The notes below the pieces were generated by a model. The model worked only from the letters and a program-made list of their open reading frames with translations. It was not told the DNA's origin and made no database searches. This document shows positions 1-9,390 of a stretch of DNA of 64,000 nt, piece by piece. The position numbers were made by a program, and so were the translations under genes. This DNA comes from Syngnathus acus (lineage: Eukaryota; Chordata; Actinopteri; Syngnathiformes; Syngnathidae). The DNA is taken from assembly GCF_901709675.1 (NCBI RefSeq), contig NC_051092.1:12086491-12150490 (forward strand). The letters are read 5' to 3'. Positions within the stretch are counted from its first letter, which is position 1. Each line of letters opens with the position of its first letter.

Positions 1-840
1 GAGGAGAGGAAAATATGCTTTTGACGCAAACTGTACCAGGGGGACCGTATGTTGATTGCTTGATTTAATACATCGCTGCCCATTAACAAGACAACGATGC
101 CAAAACAACAGATTACCAATGATAATAATCTTAATGAGGCTCTTTTCTGATTAACATTTTTTTTTCATTCCGGTAAATCAAACAATCTGCTGTGCCGCTA
201 CAAAGAGGGTAACACAATCGACAGTAGGGCCAAGTCATTGTTATTGGCTGAGGTAAAGTCAATTTTTTTACTGCAAGCTATTCCGAGGCAAAATTGGGTG
301 GGTGGGCAGGAGTTTTTGACACATAAGCGAAAGCAAGAATGGTTGCACACATGATAAACAACAGGAAGTGAGCCTGGTTAAATTCACGCTAATGCCTTCT
401 TTTACTAGAAGTATTGGCAGGATTTTTCCGTGCAGGTAAGCAAAAAAAAAAAAAATCACATTTCAATCTAAGACAAAAAGGCCCAGGGCTGGTTTCATAA
501 TCAGCATGTTAACGCTGTCTCATGGCAGCATTGTATAACCATTTCAGGCCGCCTTTTAATTTTTAACATGATGAGATTTCCCGCCGCCCAGTTAAAATTA
601 CATTGCTGAGCAAAATAAAGGTTTGAAAACGCCATGTGTACCCATCAAACATGTCACAGCACATCATTTGCTTAATTTATTCATACTAAAGGAAAGCATT
701 GATCGCAATTACTTATTGATCGGCCACGTGGGGCCCGACAACCAATTATGATTAGTGACAATAAAGGGGTTATCTTTGTTGAACCGTTTTGATCGTTGCA
801 AGCAGCTCAGAAACTGGGAAGCTAATTCAGCCATTAAACA
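1..840. other. Non-coding, no gene recognised
   Basis: AT-rich sequence downstream (3' side) of LRRC4. No open frame here looks protein-like. About 470-800 has several homeodomain-type AT motifs within otherwise balanced sequence, which is the look of a conserved non-coding element, but conservation cannot be judged from one sequence. Confidence 0.5.
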
Positions 841-944
841 GTGGTGCCTTAAGATATGAGTGACCCAAATTTAAAAGTTTTCCCCATACAAGATACGGTG
901 GGCTCATTTTATTTTCCTTGTGAGCAAAGACTTGAGATATGAGA
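841..944. repeat. Pogo/Tigger-like MITE remnant
   Basis: It begins with GTGGTGCCTTAAGATATGAG and has a second CTTGAGATATGAG near 931-943. This 'TGCCTTGAGATAYGAG' wording is typical of terminal repeats of short pogo/Tigger-like elements of vertebrates. Other copies of the motif lie at 29351 and 32599. The copy is degraded and no clean target duplication is visible. Confidence 0.4.
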
Positions 945-1718
945 GATGGATGAGGGCAATGTAGCTTAACTCAGGCACCAGCAAGCAATGGTTTGGCTGA
1001 TCGTGAACAATTGTTCAAAAGAGAGGCTTCAAGCTGTTGAATGCTTCTACCAGTTTACTGTCAAACTAAGCATGAAACAAATAGAATTACATTATTCGTA
1101 TGTAGACAACCACAAAAGTTAGCCTCAAGAAAGTCTGCTTTTCTTAACACTAACAAATGATCTAAAACAGCACAAATGGGCTAATGAATTGCATCGTGGT
1201 GGTAATATTGTAACACAAACGGTGCATTCGTGCATGTAGACAGACGATTTAACAACCCTCACAGTCGTATATTCTTTATCATCTTTGAAACGCAAGTATT
1301 AGTTCTGGTTTTGATTCACAAGCGTGCTCATGGAATGAATTAAACTCTTATCTCAATTAGAATTAAACTCTTTGATTTTTGCTGATTTGTGTGGAAAAAA
1401 ATATGCGATGCTCATACATGCAATATCAATCATATCAGGTGTTTTTCCTCTCATCTTTACACAAACAGGTCTTCCTACTCATTGACACTCTGCTGTGCTT
1501 CCAGAAAACACTTAACTAACAAGCCATGTTTCATCCTGACATAACCTGCACCCATTCAATCTATACGCCAGACTATTACATAATTACCGTCCCAGTTTTT
1601 GCTGAACCAGATGTATAGTCACACCTATTAATAGCATCTGTTCCCTGGAGAATTTAGTTAGATTTTGCACTAAATGAATGTGCTGAAATAAGTAAAACCA
1701 TTTTTGCATGTTAGGAGT
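945..1718. other. Non-coding, nothing recognised
   Basis: No repeat family, RNA gene or credible coding frame was recognised in this AT-rich stretch. Confidence 0.5.
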
Positions 1719-2000
1719 ACCTGAAAGACCAAACGCCAGCCACCCTACTGGTCACTAGCCAATCACAGGGCACATAACGACCTACAAGTATTTAGAGAAA
1801 CATTCACATCTGGACAATTTAGATTATTCAATCAAGCTAACATGCATGTTATTGATATGTGGGAAGAGGTTGCAATACCCAGAGAAAGACCACACAATCA
1901 GAGGGAGAGCATACACAAAGATGGGCCAAAGTTGAGATTCAAACTCAGAATAGTGAGGCAGCACGATAACATGCTGAGCATCATTCTGCCAATACATTTT
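1719..2000 (-). mobile_element. SINE-type retroposon, nearly full length, minus orientation
   Basis: Read on the plus strand it shows, in order, the known fish repeat phrases in reverse-complement form: GTCACTAGCCAATCACAGGG, then 'cattcacatctggacaattta', the 'caatcaagctaacatgcatg' segment, a 'gggaagaggttgcaatacccagag' piece, and finally 'attcaaactcagaatagtgaggcagc' with 'aacatgctga', the reverse of the promoter head ('gttagcatgt...gcctcac...ggttcaaa'). The same family recurs at 9251, 26900, 29480, 35060 and 35893. The copy is diverged, so it is old. The family name is not asserted. Confidence 0.65.
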
Positions 2001-3422
2001 TGCCATTAGGTCAAAAATGTCAAAGTCAAATTTTTTGATACAAAAAAATGTACGGCACCTTATTGTTTAAATGTAGGGGTAGAAAATTACCCTTTTTTTG
2101 TTAACGAAAGATAAATTCATTTATAAGATGCATTTTTGTAACATTAAGAATAAGCACTGTTAATTCATGTTTTTGTTTGTACAAAACGACTGAACTATAA
2201 TTATTCCAACGTTTTCTCATTTTGAATCACCCTTTTATGCTTAATGTCACCCATTTATGCTTAATGTCTCAGCCATCAAATACTTTTTTTCTGTATTAAC
2301 GTTTAAAAATGGCTCTTGTAAAATGGATCCATGTCTAAATAAATAAATAAATAAATAACACTGTCGCGAACATAAGCATCACCTGTTTGCCACGTCTCTG
2401 ACTCACCATATCTTTGGAGTATCTCACTCACACAGACACGAAATAGATACATTAACAAAACAATACCTTTCTTGTTTATATTTGTAACTTCTCATTAAAA
2501 TCTCATTAGACCATGCTGATTATGAGCAAGGTCAAGGAACAAAATGTGAATGCTGCTTTTGCACAAAAACGACGATGGCTAACCTCTGTGATTAGCGACA
2601 GAACCGCCAGCCTGGAGCAGTTGAGTGGAGCCTTGCTGTTCCTGCCAACTCACCATGCTGTATAATTGTCACAGGGCTCAGACTTTAATTTCTGCAAATA
2701 GCCTCGGCGAGATGATTTTTTGTGTTGTCGTTTTCTTTGCGTGTACAGCATTATACAAACAATTAGCTGTCTGCGGGTTTTAAATAGAGTCTGCAGTACC
2801 AACTATATCTAATGATTTGTACATTCATAACAAAATAATAATATGTTTACTTCCCATTGCAAGCTTTGGATTTAGCTCTCACTCTAAAACAGATGAAACA
2901 TTTTGTGGAAAAGACACAAAATGACAGTGGAACCTGGAGATAAAAGGAAATGAAACCCCCAAACTGTACAACTGTGGGATACATGTATTTTTTTTTCTCT
3001 GCTCACTTAGTGAAAAACGATCAACGTTTCATGAGTGGTGGAATCAAAGACCAACAGCGTATCTGACCTGCATAAAGCCCCACTGTGGGGTATAATGCAG
3101 CATTGTACACCACTTACTTAAAGACCCATTCATGCAGACACCAAGTAAATGCATAGGAGAGTAAAATGGGAGGTTTGGGGGTTGATTTACAATCCGACAC
3201 CCGCTTTTTACGATTAAACAAATCACACACACACAAAAGACATGAGATGAATGTGTTTCCGTTTGAAGAAATACAAACCAATAGGTTTTATTTTTTTCAT
3301 AGCCTCTTTTTGTCTCTCCATAAAAATAGTGTTCCTCAAATCAAACAGGTAAAACAAAGTCAATGTAGTCCATGGAAAAAGCCCCGGATAGCAGACAAAC
3401 ATTCATTGTGTTCAAAGTCGAT

Positions 3423-3425
<3 letters not shown>
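2001..3425. other. Non-coding 3' flank of LRRC4
   Basis: AT-rich, with a short (AAAT)n tract at 2337-2358. No exon or known element was recognised. Confidence 0.5.
2337..2358. repeat. (AAAT)n microsatellite
   Basis: Five to six perfect tandem AAAT units. Confidence 0.9.

Positions 3426-3460
<35 letters not shown>
3426..3460. repeat. 35-bp poly-T tract (poly-A on minus strand)
   Basis: Thirty-five consecutive T. On the minus strand it is an A tract about 0.95 kb downstream of the LRRC4 stop. It may be a slippage-grown mononucleotide repeat or the tail of an old retroposon; no target duplication was seen. Confidence 0.85.
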
Positions 3461-3464
<4 letters not shown>

Positions 3465-3932
3465 CTTTCCCAAAGCCAGAATGGGGCGCGAAGCCCTGTA
3501 TCATTGCACCGCATGTCAGTTCCGCCGAAAAATTAGCATCAGAATGAGCCCTTGCAGAGACAAGTCAGGCAACTGCTGTAATGCATTAGTAAATTAGCCC
3601 TAAACACTACACAAGCCATTAAGAAGCAAAACGTAAAAGGGAGAGAAACAACAGAATGCAAACCAGAAACAGAACTAAGTATTTGCAACAACTGCTATTA
3701 GTCTGCTTGCCGGATCATTTGATGTGCACACACATTTAACACGTTTAGATTAAAAAAAACAATGGTCAAAGCATGACATCAGCAAACACAGGTTTAAATC
3801 TGAGCTGCAGAAAATGTACTGCAGTCCAAAAAGCATTTGTCTCTCGGCTTCTGAACAGCACTCGCTCCATCTGTGCCATCGCATCGCTATCCATACACAA
3901 ATGCTCAAATTTAGACACATTTGACTTTTATA

Positions 3933-3948
3933 CCCCCCCCCCCCCCCC
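3933..3948. repeat. 16-bp poly-C tract
   Basis: Sixteen consecutive C, in the probable 3' UTR or 3' flank of LRRC4. Confidence 0.85.
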
Positions 3949-3974
3949 AACCCCACTTTGTTGGGAAATACCAA

Positions 3975-3980
3975 TTTATT
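3975..3980 (-). terminator. Candidate LRRC4 polyadenylation signal
   Basis: TTTATT on the plus strand is AATAAA on the minus strand, about 430 nt past the LRRC4 stop codon. It is the first canonical hexamer I noticed downstream of the gene. Others lie farther away (for example near 3287), and real fish 3' UTRs of this gene could be longer. Confidence 0.35.
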
Positions 3981-4408
3981 GCATATCGTGTTTGGCACAG
4001 GAAAAATCAAGTTTCAATGAGGCTGTTATCAGCAACCACACAAAGCCCCATCTTTTACTGCATCTTAAATATTGTCCCTTTTCTGCACTATCGAGTGTCG
4101 CTCTCATTGACTAAAAGCATTCCTTAAGCAGAGGTCACCTGTTCTTAGAAAATAGTGTCAAATTTCTTTCTTTTCTAATCGAATCTGCATATCTCACCAC
4201 TTCCTGATAGTCTCATGAACGTATATAGATATATAGATTTGTATTCTTTTCAGTGATATACTTATGTATAGGCATGTACAAGAAACAAGAAGTGTCTCTG
4301 CTTTGCACTTCTGTACAAAAAAAAGGACCATGTTTTTTTCTTTGTGCATTCTACAACATGGACAAAAGGTTGGGGCAGAGTCAGAGACAAACCCAGGAGG
4401 AACATTAT

Positions 4409-6397
4409 TCAAATTTGGGTCTCTTGAACCTTCTCTTTTTCATGAGTAGTCTTAATGATATATGGGTCTGCTATGGTGCTGATGTGGCTGTGATGCTGTC
4501 TGGCTGAACGGTGCAGAGTGTTGTTCTGGGTCCAATGGGCCGCGTAGGCCCCTTGACGAGAGGACGACACATAGCCAGGCTTAAAGGCGTTGCTGTTGTG
4601 TTCCACTAAGGTAGGCAATACCAAACCAGTCTCCTCCGAGCCGCTAGATCCAGAAGAGGGTGGAACTGGAGGGACTTCCTCCTCCATTTGAATGATCTCT
4701 ATGGTCCTGGCCGCGGCCACTGTGCTCCTTTGTTGATGCCGTTTACGCAACTTATAGAATGCTATTAACATGGCCGCTGCCAACAAGGTCACAGCAACAA
4801 AACAGCCAATGATGATCTTGGTGGTTTTCATGATCTCATCCAGGCTAGCAACAGGCCCGCTGGGAAGTCTGGCAGTGGGGATTGACACGTGTCTTGGAGT
4901 TTGCGTGTTTTGGAACAGCACAGTAGGGGTGGAAATGAAGACAGGTTTGAAGACCGAAGGCGAGGCAGGGACGGTTGGTTTGGGTTTGGGGGTTTCCTCC
5001 ACCGTTGGCTCTAATACCTCCACGGTTACGGTAGTAAAATAGGACAGATTTGATGTATTGAGTTCGGCATTACTGACATTTAGGTAAGCCGAGGCGTTTG
5101 AATTCCCTGCCATGTTGCTCACCATGCAAGTATAGACCCCTGTGTCTGATGGCAGAACATTGGAGAAGTTGAGGGTCCCGTCGTTAAGGACAGATATCCG
5201 TGGGTGAATCGAACCATGTGTCAGTACTGTCCCGCTGGGGAGAAGCCATCTAACAGAGCTCATGGCAGCTGTGCGACACTTGAGTTCTGCCACCCTCGCC
5301 GCCGAGATATTTAGGTCTCTCGGAGCATCGAGTATGAATGGTGCCGAACACTGAAACGTGGTCTGGTCCACTTCCACCAGGTATCTCCCTTTCATGTGGC
5401 TGGGGATATGGCAGCGTCCACAGCAGGTGGAATTGGTGGGAATGTACTCTCTGAGCCACCAGGAGAGCCACACGACATCGCAGTCACATTTCCAAGGGTT
5501 GTGGTGCAGATGGAGCTCCACTAAGTACTGCAGAGGTGTGAAGAGGTTATGGGGGAGAGATGACAAATTATTATGAGCCAAGTTCAACTCCACCAAAGCT
5601 GTGATGTCATCAAACGCATTCCTCTCAATGGTGGTGATGCCGGAGTTCATAATCCACAGTTTACGTAAATTCTTGAGCCCGTGGAAGGCAACGGGTTTAA
5701 GTTCAGGGAAAACATTCTCTGATATTTCAAGCTCCTCCAAACCGACGAGGGGTGAGAGATTGGGGAATTCCCTTAGGTGGCACATCCCCAAATTGAGGTA
5801 TTTGAGGTTCTGAAGACCCTCAAACGCCCCGTCTGAGATGTACTCCAACTTTCTCAGTTCTCCGAGATCTAACCTCATTAAAGAGGGGACGCGATTGAAG
5901 GCGTAAGACGGGATGCTCTCGATGGGATTGCTCCTCAACCACAATTCTCTTAGCTTTGACAAGTACTCAAAAGCTCCACTGGGTATCACCGTCAGCCTAT
6001 TGTCAAACAGCGCCAAAGTGTTAAGACTGGTCAGGCCATTGAAGGCCCCCACTTCAATCTGCCTGATCGCATTCCTGCCCAACTGCAGCACCTCCAAGTG
6101 ATGCAGGTGCCTGAAGGTGTCAGCCTGTATGGTCTCTATGCTGTTTTCCATCAGGTTAAGGTACCTGGTGTTGGCTGGGATGTTAGAAGGAACCCGAACC
6201 AGGCCTCTGCGGGTGCACACCACCTTGCTGAGCTGGTTGGTGCAAGAGCACATGCCTGGGCAGTTCTGCGAGCTGGCTGAGCCCAGGGCTGGGCTGCTGG
6301 ACTGGCACATACTGAGAGCAGGCACCATGAGGGAGAGCACGGCAAGCAGGGCTGTGTTCCAGGTAAGCTGCACACTAACCTGGCCCAAAGGACTCAT
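4409..6397 (-). CDS. lrrc4: Leucine-rich repeat-containing protein 4 (netrin-G ligand 2), complete
   Basis: Type I membrane protein of excitatory synapses. In mammals NGL-2 binds netrin-G2 on axons and PSD-95 inside the dendrite. The 662-residue single-exon frame shows a signal peptide (about 1-38), LRR-NT with C46, C50, C52 and C61, a leucine-rich repeat array (about 77-298), LRR-CT (PW at 301-302, C304, C306, C325, C326, C329, C350), an Ig domain (C374, W384, DTGVYTC ending at C424), a Thr/Pro-rich stalk, a transmembrane helix (about 528-548) and a C-terminal PDZ ligand ETQI. There are N-glycosylation sequons at N277, N322, N363, N410, N434, N440, N447 and N450. Phrases such as YLNLMEN and LEVLQLGRN match LRRC4 rather than LRRC4B or LRRC4C. 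The chosen ATG fits the family N-terminus (QVSVQ..TWN) and has A at -3. The length is close to the mammalian protein (about 653). Teleosts can carry two LRRC4 copies; which one this is cannot be told. Confidence 0.97.
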   Translation of the reverse strand: MSPLGQVSVQLTWNTALLAVLSLMVPALSMCQSSSPALGSASSQNCPGMCSCTNQLSKVVCTRRGLVRVPSNIPANTRYLNLMENSIETIQADTFRHLHHLEVLQLGRNAIRQIEVGAFNGLTSLNTLALFDNRLTVIPSGAFEYLSKLRELWLRSNPIESIPSYAFNRVPSLMRLDLGELRKLEYISDGAFEGLQNLKYLNLGMCHLREFPNLSPLVGLEELEISENVFPELKPVAFHGLKNLRKLWIMNSGITTIERNAFDDITALVELNLAHNNLSSLPHNLFTPLQYLVELHLHHNPWKCDCDVVWLSWWLREYIPTNSTCCGRCHIPSHMKGRYLVEVDQTTFQCSAPFILDAPRDLNISAARVAELKCRTAAMSSVRWLLPSGTVLTHGSIHPRISVLNDGTLNFSNVLPSDTGVYTCMVSNMAGNSNASAYLNVSNAELNTSNLSYFTTVTVEVLEPTVEETPKPKPTVPASPSVFKPVFISTPTVLFQNTQTPRHVSIPTARLPSGPVASLDEIMKTTKIIIGCFVAVTLLAAAMLIAFYKLRKRHQQRSTVAAARTIEIIQMEEEVPPVPPSSGSSGSEETGLVLPTLVEHNSNAFKPGYVSSSRQGAYAAHWTQNNTLHRSARQHHSHISTIADPYIIKTTHEKEKVQETQI

Positions 6398-6412
6398 GAT
6401 GTGGAGGGCACA

Positions 6413-6643
6413 TTATTCTGCATGGTGGGGGGAGATGGCACACACCAGAGGATGTAACACCCTAGCCTGGCTGGAGCAAATTGAGGCTCCCGAGTTCCAT
6501 CGACAGAGCAGGAAGACGCTGCATCGAAATTGAATGCGCCAGAAGCAGAAAGAAGAGAGATAGGTGAAGAGAGATTAGGACAAGGGCCAAAGAAGGAAAA
6601 CATCTAAATAAGCTTCCATAAGAACAATAACTTGACTTACCTC
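6413..6643 (-). CDS. Upstream ORF of LRRC4, created by splicing (predicted)
   Basis: If the minus-strand intron 6519-6640 is removed, an ATG ending at the upstream exon edge (ATGAG|gtaagt) joins CGTCTTCC and opens a 36-codon frame. It starts MSVFLLCRW and stops with TAA just 5' of the LRRC4 ATG, in about the last 20 nt of the leader. In unspliced RNA this frame is different. The start context is weak (C at -3). Such a uORF could reduce LRRC4 translation; this is inference from the predicted splice only. Confidence 0.3.
6519..6640 (-). other. Predicted 5' UTR intron of LRRC4 (122 bp)
   Basis: The minus-strand donor ATGAG|gtaagtc is at 6641/6640. The acceptor ...ttcgatgcag|CGTC is at 6519/6518, preceded by a pyrimidine-rich stretch (reverse complement of agaagcagaaagaagag). 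A non-coding first exon followed by a single coding exon is the known LRRC4 layout in mammals, and 122 bp is a normal fish intron length. An alternative acceptor tttgctccag|CC at 6471 is weaker. Confidence 0.55.
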
Positions 6644-6839
6644 ATTAGTTTGGGAATCGTTTTCGTCTCATCGATTTCTAACGTCTGTCCATGGGTCAGT
6701 GTGGCAGGATTTAGTCGTTTTGTTTTGCCTTGATTGGCTGAGGGTACAAAATGGCTCCTGGTCGTGAGGACTGAGCAATGAGATACAGGTAAGGCCAAAA
6801 AGGCTTGCCAGGTACTTAAATCTCCGTTGCCCCAGATCC

Positions 6840-6848
6840 CCTTACCTG
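6840..6848 (-). other. Candidate alternative 5' UTR splice donor
   Basis: On the minus strand this reads CAG|gtaagg, a near-consensus donor, about 200 bp upstream of the 6641 donor. It could mark an alternative leader exon of LRRC4. Confidence 0.3.
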
Positions 6849-7619
6849 GCCCCAAGTCTTTCAGACGTAAAACTGATCCATGGTGAATTTTGTTGGGATA
6901 CAAAAAGTGAGAAAAAAAAAAAATCAAATTAAATAAATCACAGTCCAGCCGTCTCCTGTTTCATGCTGGTCGCCTTGTTTGGTGGCAAGACCTCCCTCGG
7001 TGTGACTTTGCCAAGGGCTCCTCGGCTGGTGATTAGCCCTGTTGTGACAGAAACTGGGAGACAGAAAAAGGCTGAAGAACTCCAGGCACAATCATCCCCC
7101 TCATTCTCCTCCTCTCTTCCTCTTTTCCTTTTCCTCTGCGCTTCTCTTGCTTCCTCCGAGAATCGGGCTGGCCCGGTCAGAGCAGCTGCAGGCTGCCGTG
7201 TGCACACTTAGCAGTAATCCGTCTATTCCTCCTCGGGGAGGGGGTGGTGGTGGTGGTGTGCAAGGGGGATGGAGGTGGAGTGGTGTCGGCTGTAGAATGA
7301 GTATGCGCTGCACTGCCAGACCTTGGCAAAAGGCTGTTGAAGAGTGAGCGAGAAAGCGAGAGGGAGCGCTCCTTGTCCTCAAGAGCAAAAAAAAAAGAGA
7401 GAGAGAGGATAGATGTGTGACAAAGTCGGCTCCGTATCCGTAAACGGCAATTGAGGACTCGTCCCTGCACTAGTCGGTCCTTCTTTTAGCTTGTCTCCTG
7501 CGGTCGCCTTGCTTAGTTGATAGTTTTCCTCCTCTGAGGGTGGCTGAGGTAGGAAGTTGTGTTAGTTGGCCATGTGTGCGGCTGGCTGGCTGGTGGACTG
7601 CTGCAGTAGCCTGACTGGA

Positions 7620-7735
7620 ACAGTGAGAGGGAGAGAGAAAGAGAGGGAGAGAGAGTGTGAGAGAGAGAGATCACGAGCAAGGGGAAGATAGAGTGCGCAA
7701 AAGAGAATAAGGGAGGGAGATGGAGAGAAGGAGGT
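7620..7735. repeat. GA-rich purine tract in the LRRC4 upstream region
   Basis: Imperfect (GA)n/(GGGA)n blocks. GA repeats near transcription starts are common in vertebrate neuronal genes and may bind GAGA-type factors; function is not shown. Confidence 0.7.
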
Positions 7736-8067
7736 GGCAAGCAAGCGCTCAACAAGGCAGCCCACCGTCACACACAAGCAGACGGCAGCGGCATCCCGAT
7801 CCCAGTCTTCTCTTCTTGTTTATGAGCCAATCCTTCTCCTTTTTCCCCTCCACCTCCATGTGTGTTGCAGGCAACTAAGATCTGTGCCCCCCTCCCTTTG
7901 TCCTTCAGTGGGAACGTGAATGTACTGCTGACGCACTCCTCTCAGCTGCTCAGGCTGTCTCAGAGCAGTGCATTGGTTTGATGCAGTCTTCCAGTGTGTT
8001 AACACATTCAACCACCCCACGTTCCCTTCACGTACCCTGATCCTTACATGTCTTTCTTCCCACCTCC

Positions 8068-8076
8068 ACTTACCTG
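8068..8076 (-). other. Candidate distal first-exon splice donor of LRRC4
   Basis: On the minus strand this reads CAG|gtaagt, a perfect consensus donor, about 1.7 kb upstream of the LRRC4 start. It is a reasonable place for a distal non-coding exon. Transcript data would decide. Confidence 0.3.
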
Positions 8077-8824
8077 TTCCAAGCTCCTCCCCCTCCACCA
8101 ACTCCTTTCAAACCGGTATTGAAAAAAAAACAATCTTCTCAATGGAGAGGAAAAGGTTGAACTCTGGGTCGATAGGTGTCTTTCTGCAGCAGTGCACCAG
8201 TGTTTTCCCACTTCCTCTCGCCGGGCTCATGTATAACCCCCTCCCTCTTAAAGTATTTATTCTTATTTTTAATGCAACGGGTGCGTCTGTGTATGTACAC
8301 CATGTGCCGGCGTTGGGTCGAGGTTGGGGTGGGGCGGAGGGGGGTCCGTGACATCACAGAGGCACAGAAATGCTGACTCGGCTGCTCTGGCTCTGTTGGG
8401 CAGTCTTCTCTATGGGGAGAAGGAAGATGAAAGCACACTGTTATCTCTTCCAAAGATGAGAGAGACACGGCGAGTGAAAGGAGACAGAATTAAGAGTGAA
8501 ACGAGGGCGAAAGATGGGGCTGAAGGGGACGACATGGACCTTGGTGAAATACAAATACTGTAGGAACTAAGTGTAAGGTTTCGATCCTTAAATGGATATA
8601 CTACATTTACGTAATTAGCCAAATCGTGTTTTTATGATTATAGAAGCACTTTAATCCCAGTTTTAGTTCGGATGTTAGTATATTATTATTGATGTTATAC
8701 TGTACATGAAATTTACTATAAACGTCGTGAACGATCACATTCCCCGATCACATGCTAACATCCCCACACGGTAAAAAGCAGCAAATTAAGTTTAATTTCC
8801 TCTCACTGACCTGGTGGACCTAGA

Positions 8825-8890
8825 ACTGCCTCACAGTCAAAGAAGCTTTGGTATTAATATGGGCTCAGACCCTCCTGTGGGTTGAACACT
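8825..8890 (+). repeat. Possible SINE head fragment
   Basis: Contains 'gcctcacagtcaaag' and 'gggctcagaccctcctgtg', resembling the promoter-head region of the SINE family seen at 1719-2000, strongly diverged. Confidence 0.3.
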
Positions 8891-9250
8891 CTGAGGCACT
8901 ATTCTTGTAGACAGGCATCTAGCCACCACTAGACAAGTGGCAATCTTGCAGTTGAATTTTATTGCACGCCTGCATCTTCATACCTTGTAGTCCGCGTGGC
9001 TCCATGCTGAATTTAAAGGGAATAATGAGAGCTGTTTCGATTGGCTAAAATAGGTAGATAATTTGTCTGGATGGGAGACTGACTAGTGAACACTGCGGCA
9101 TGCAAGGTCAATCTGAGGACACGAGTTCTAGAAAATAAATGGCTAGACACACAAGATGTCATAAATTGAGAGTCTGCAATAAAGCACCTCATGATACTGG
9201 ATGGTCTCTCGTCGATTTTATGACAGTAGTTCTAATACATTTCTGGAAAC

Positions 9251-9390
9251 CAGTCCAGAGGTGTGAATGTGAAGGGTTGTTTGTCTCAATGTGCTCTGTG
9301 ATGGACAAGCGACCAGTCTGGGGTGTACCCCAGTTCTCACATAAAGTCAGCTGTGGTGTGCTCCTTGAAATGGGTGGCTGGATGAAGATT
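9251..9390 (+). mobile_element. SINE 3'-half fragment, plus orientation
   Basis: Contains, in order, 'aggtgtgaatgtgaaggg', 'ttgtttgtctcaatgtgc', 'gcgaccagtctggggtgt' and 'ccccagttctcacataaa'. These are the plus-strand counterparts of the phrases read in the 1719-2000 copy. It is a 5'-truncated or internally deleted, diverged copy. Confidence 0.6.

Larger units (their letters stand above)
6900..8500 (-). promoter_or_regulatory. Likely LRRC4 promoter and leader region
   Basis: This is the immediate upstream side of the LRRC4 leader. It is richer in G+C than the flanks and full of purine/pyrimidine-asymmetric blocks, including GA-rich tracts at about 7392-7410 and 7620-7735. No TATA box in a persuasive position was found on the minus strand. 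Overlapping frames here are short and low-complexity (S/L/P-rich) and look non-coding. Confidence 0.4.

Noticed and set aside
4770-5576. Antisense frames of 72-90 codons within LRRC4
   Set aside because: They mirror the LRRC4 CDS codon bias; no independent evidence.
6117-6400. Upstream in-frame extension of LRRC4
   Set aside because: The chosen ATG matches the family N-terminus and has a good context; no earlier in-frame ATG was supported.
6117-6533. 138-codon frame antisense to the LRRC4 N-terminus
   Set aside because: It is a shadow of the conserved LRRC4 coding strand and has no domain.
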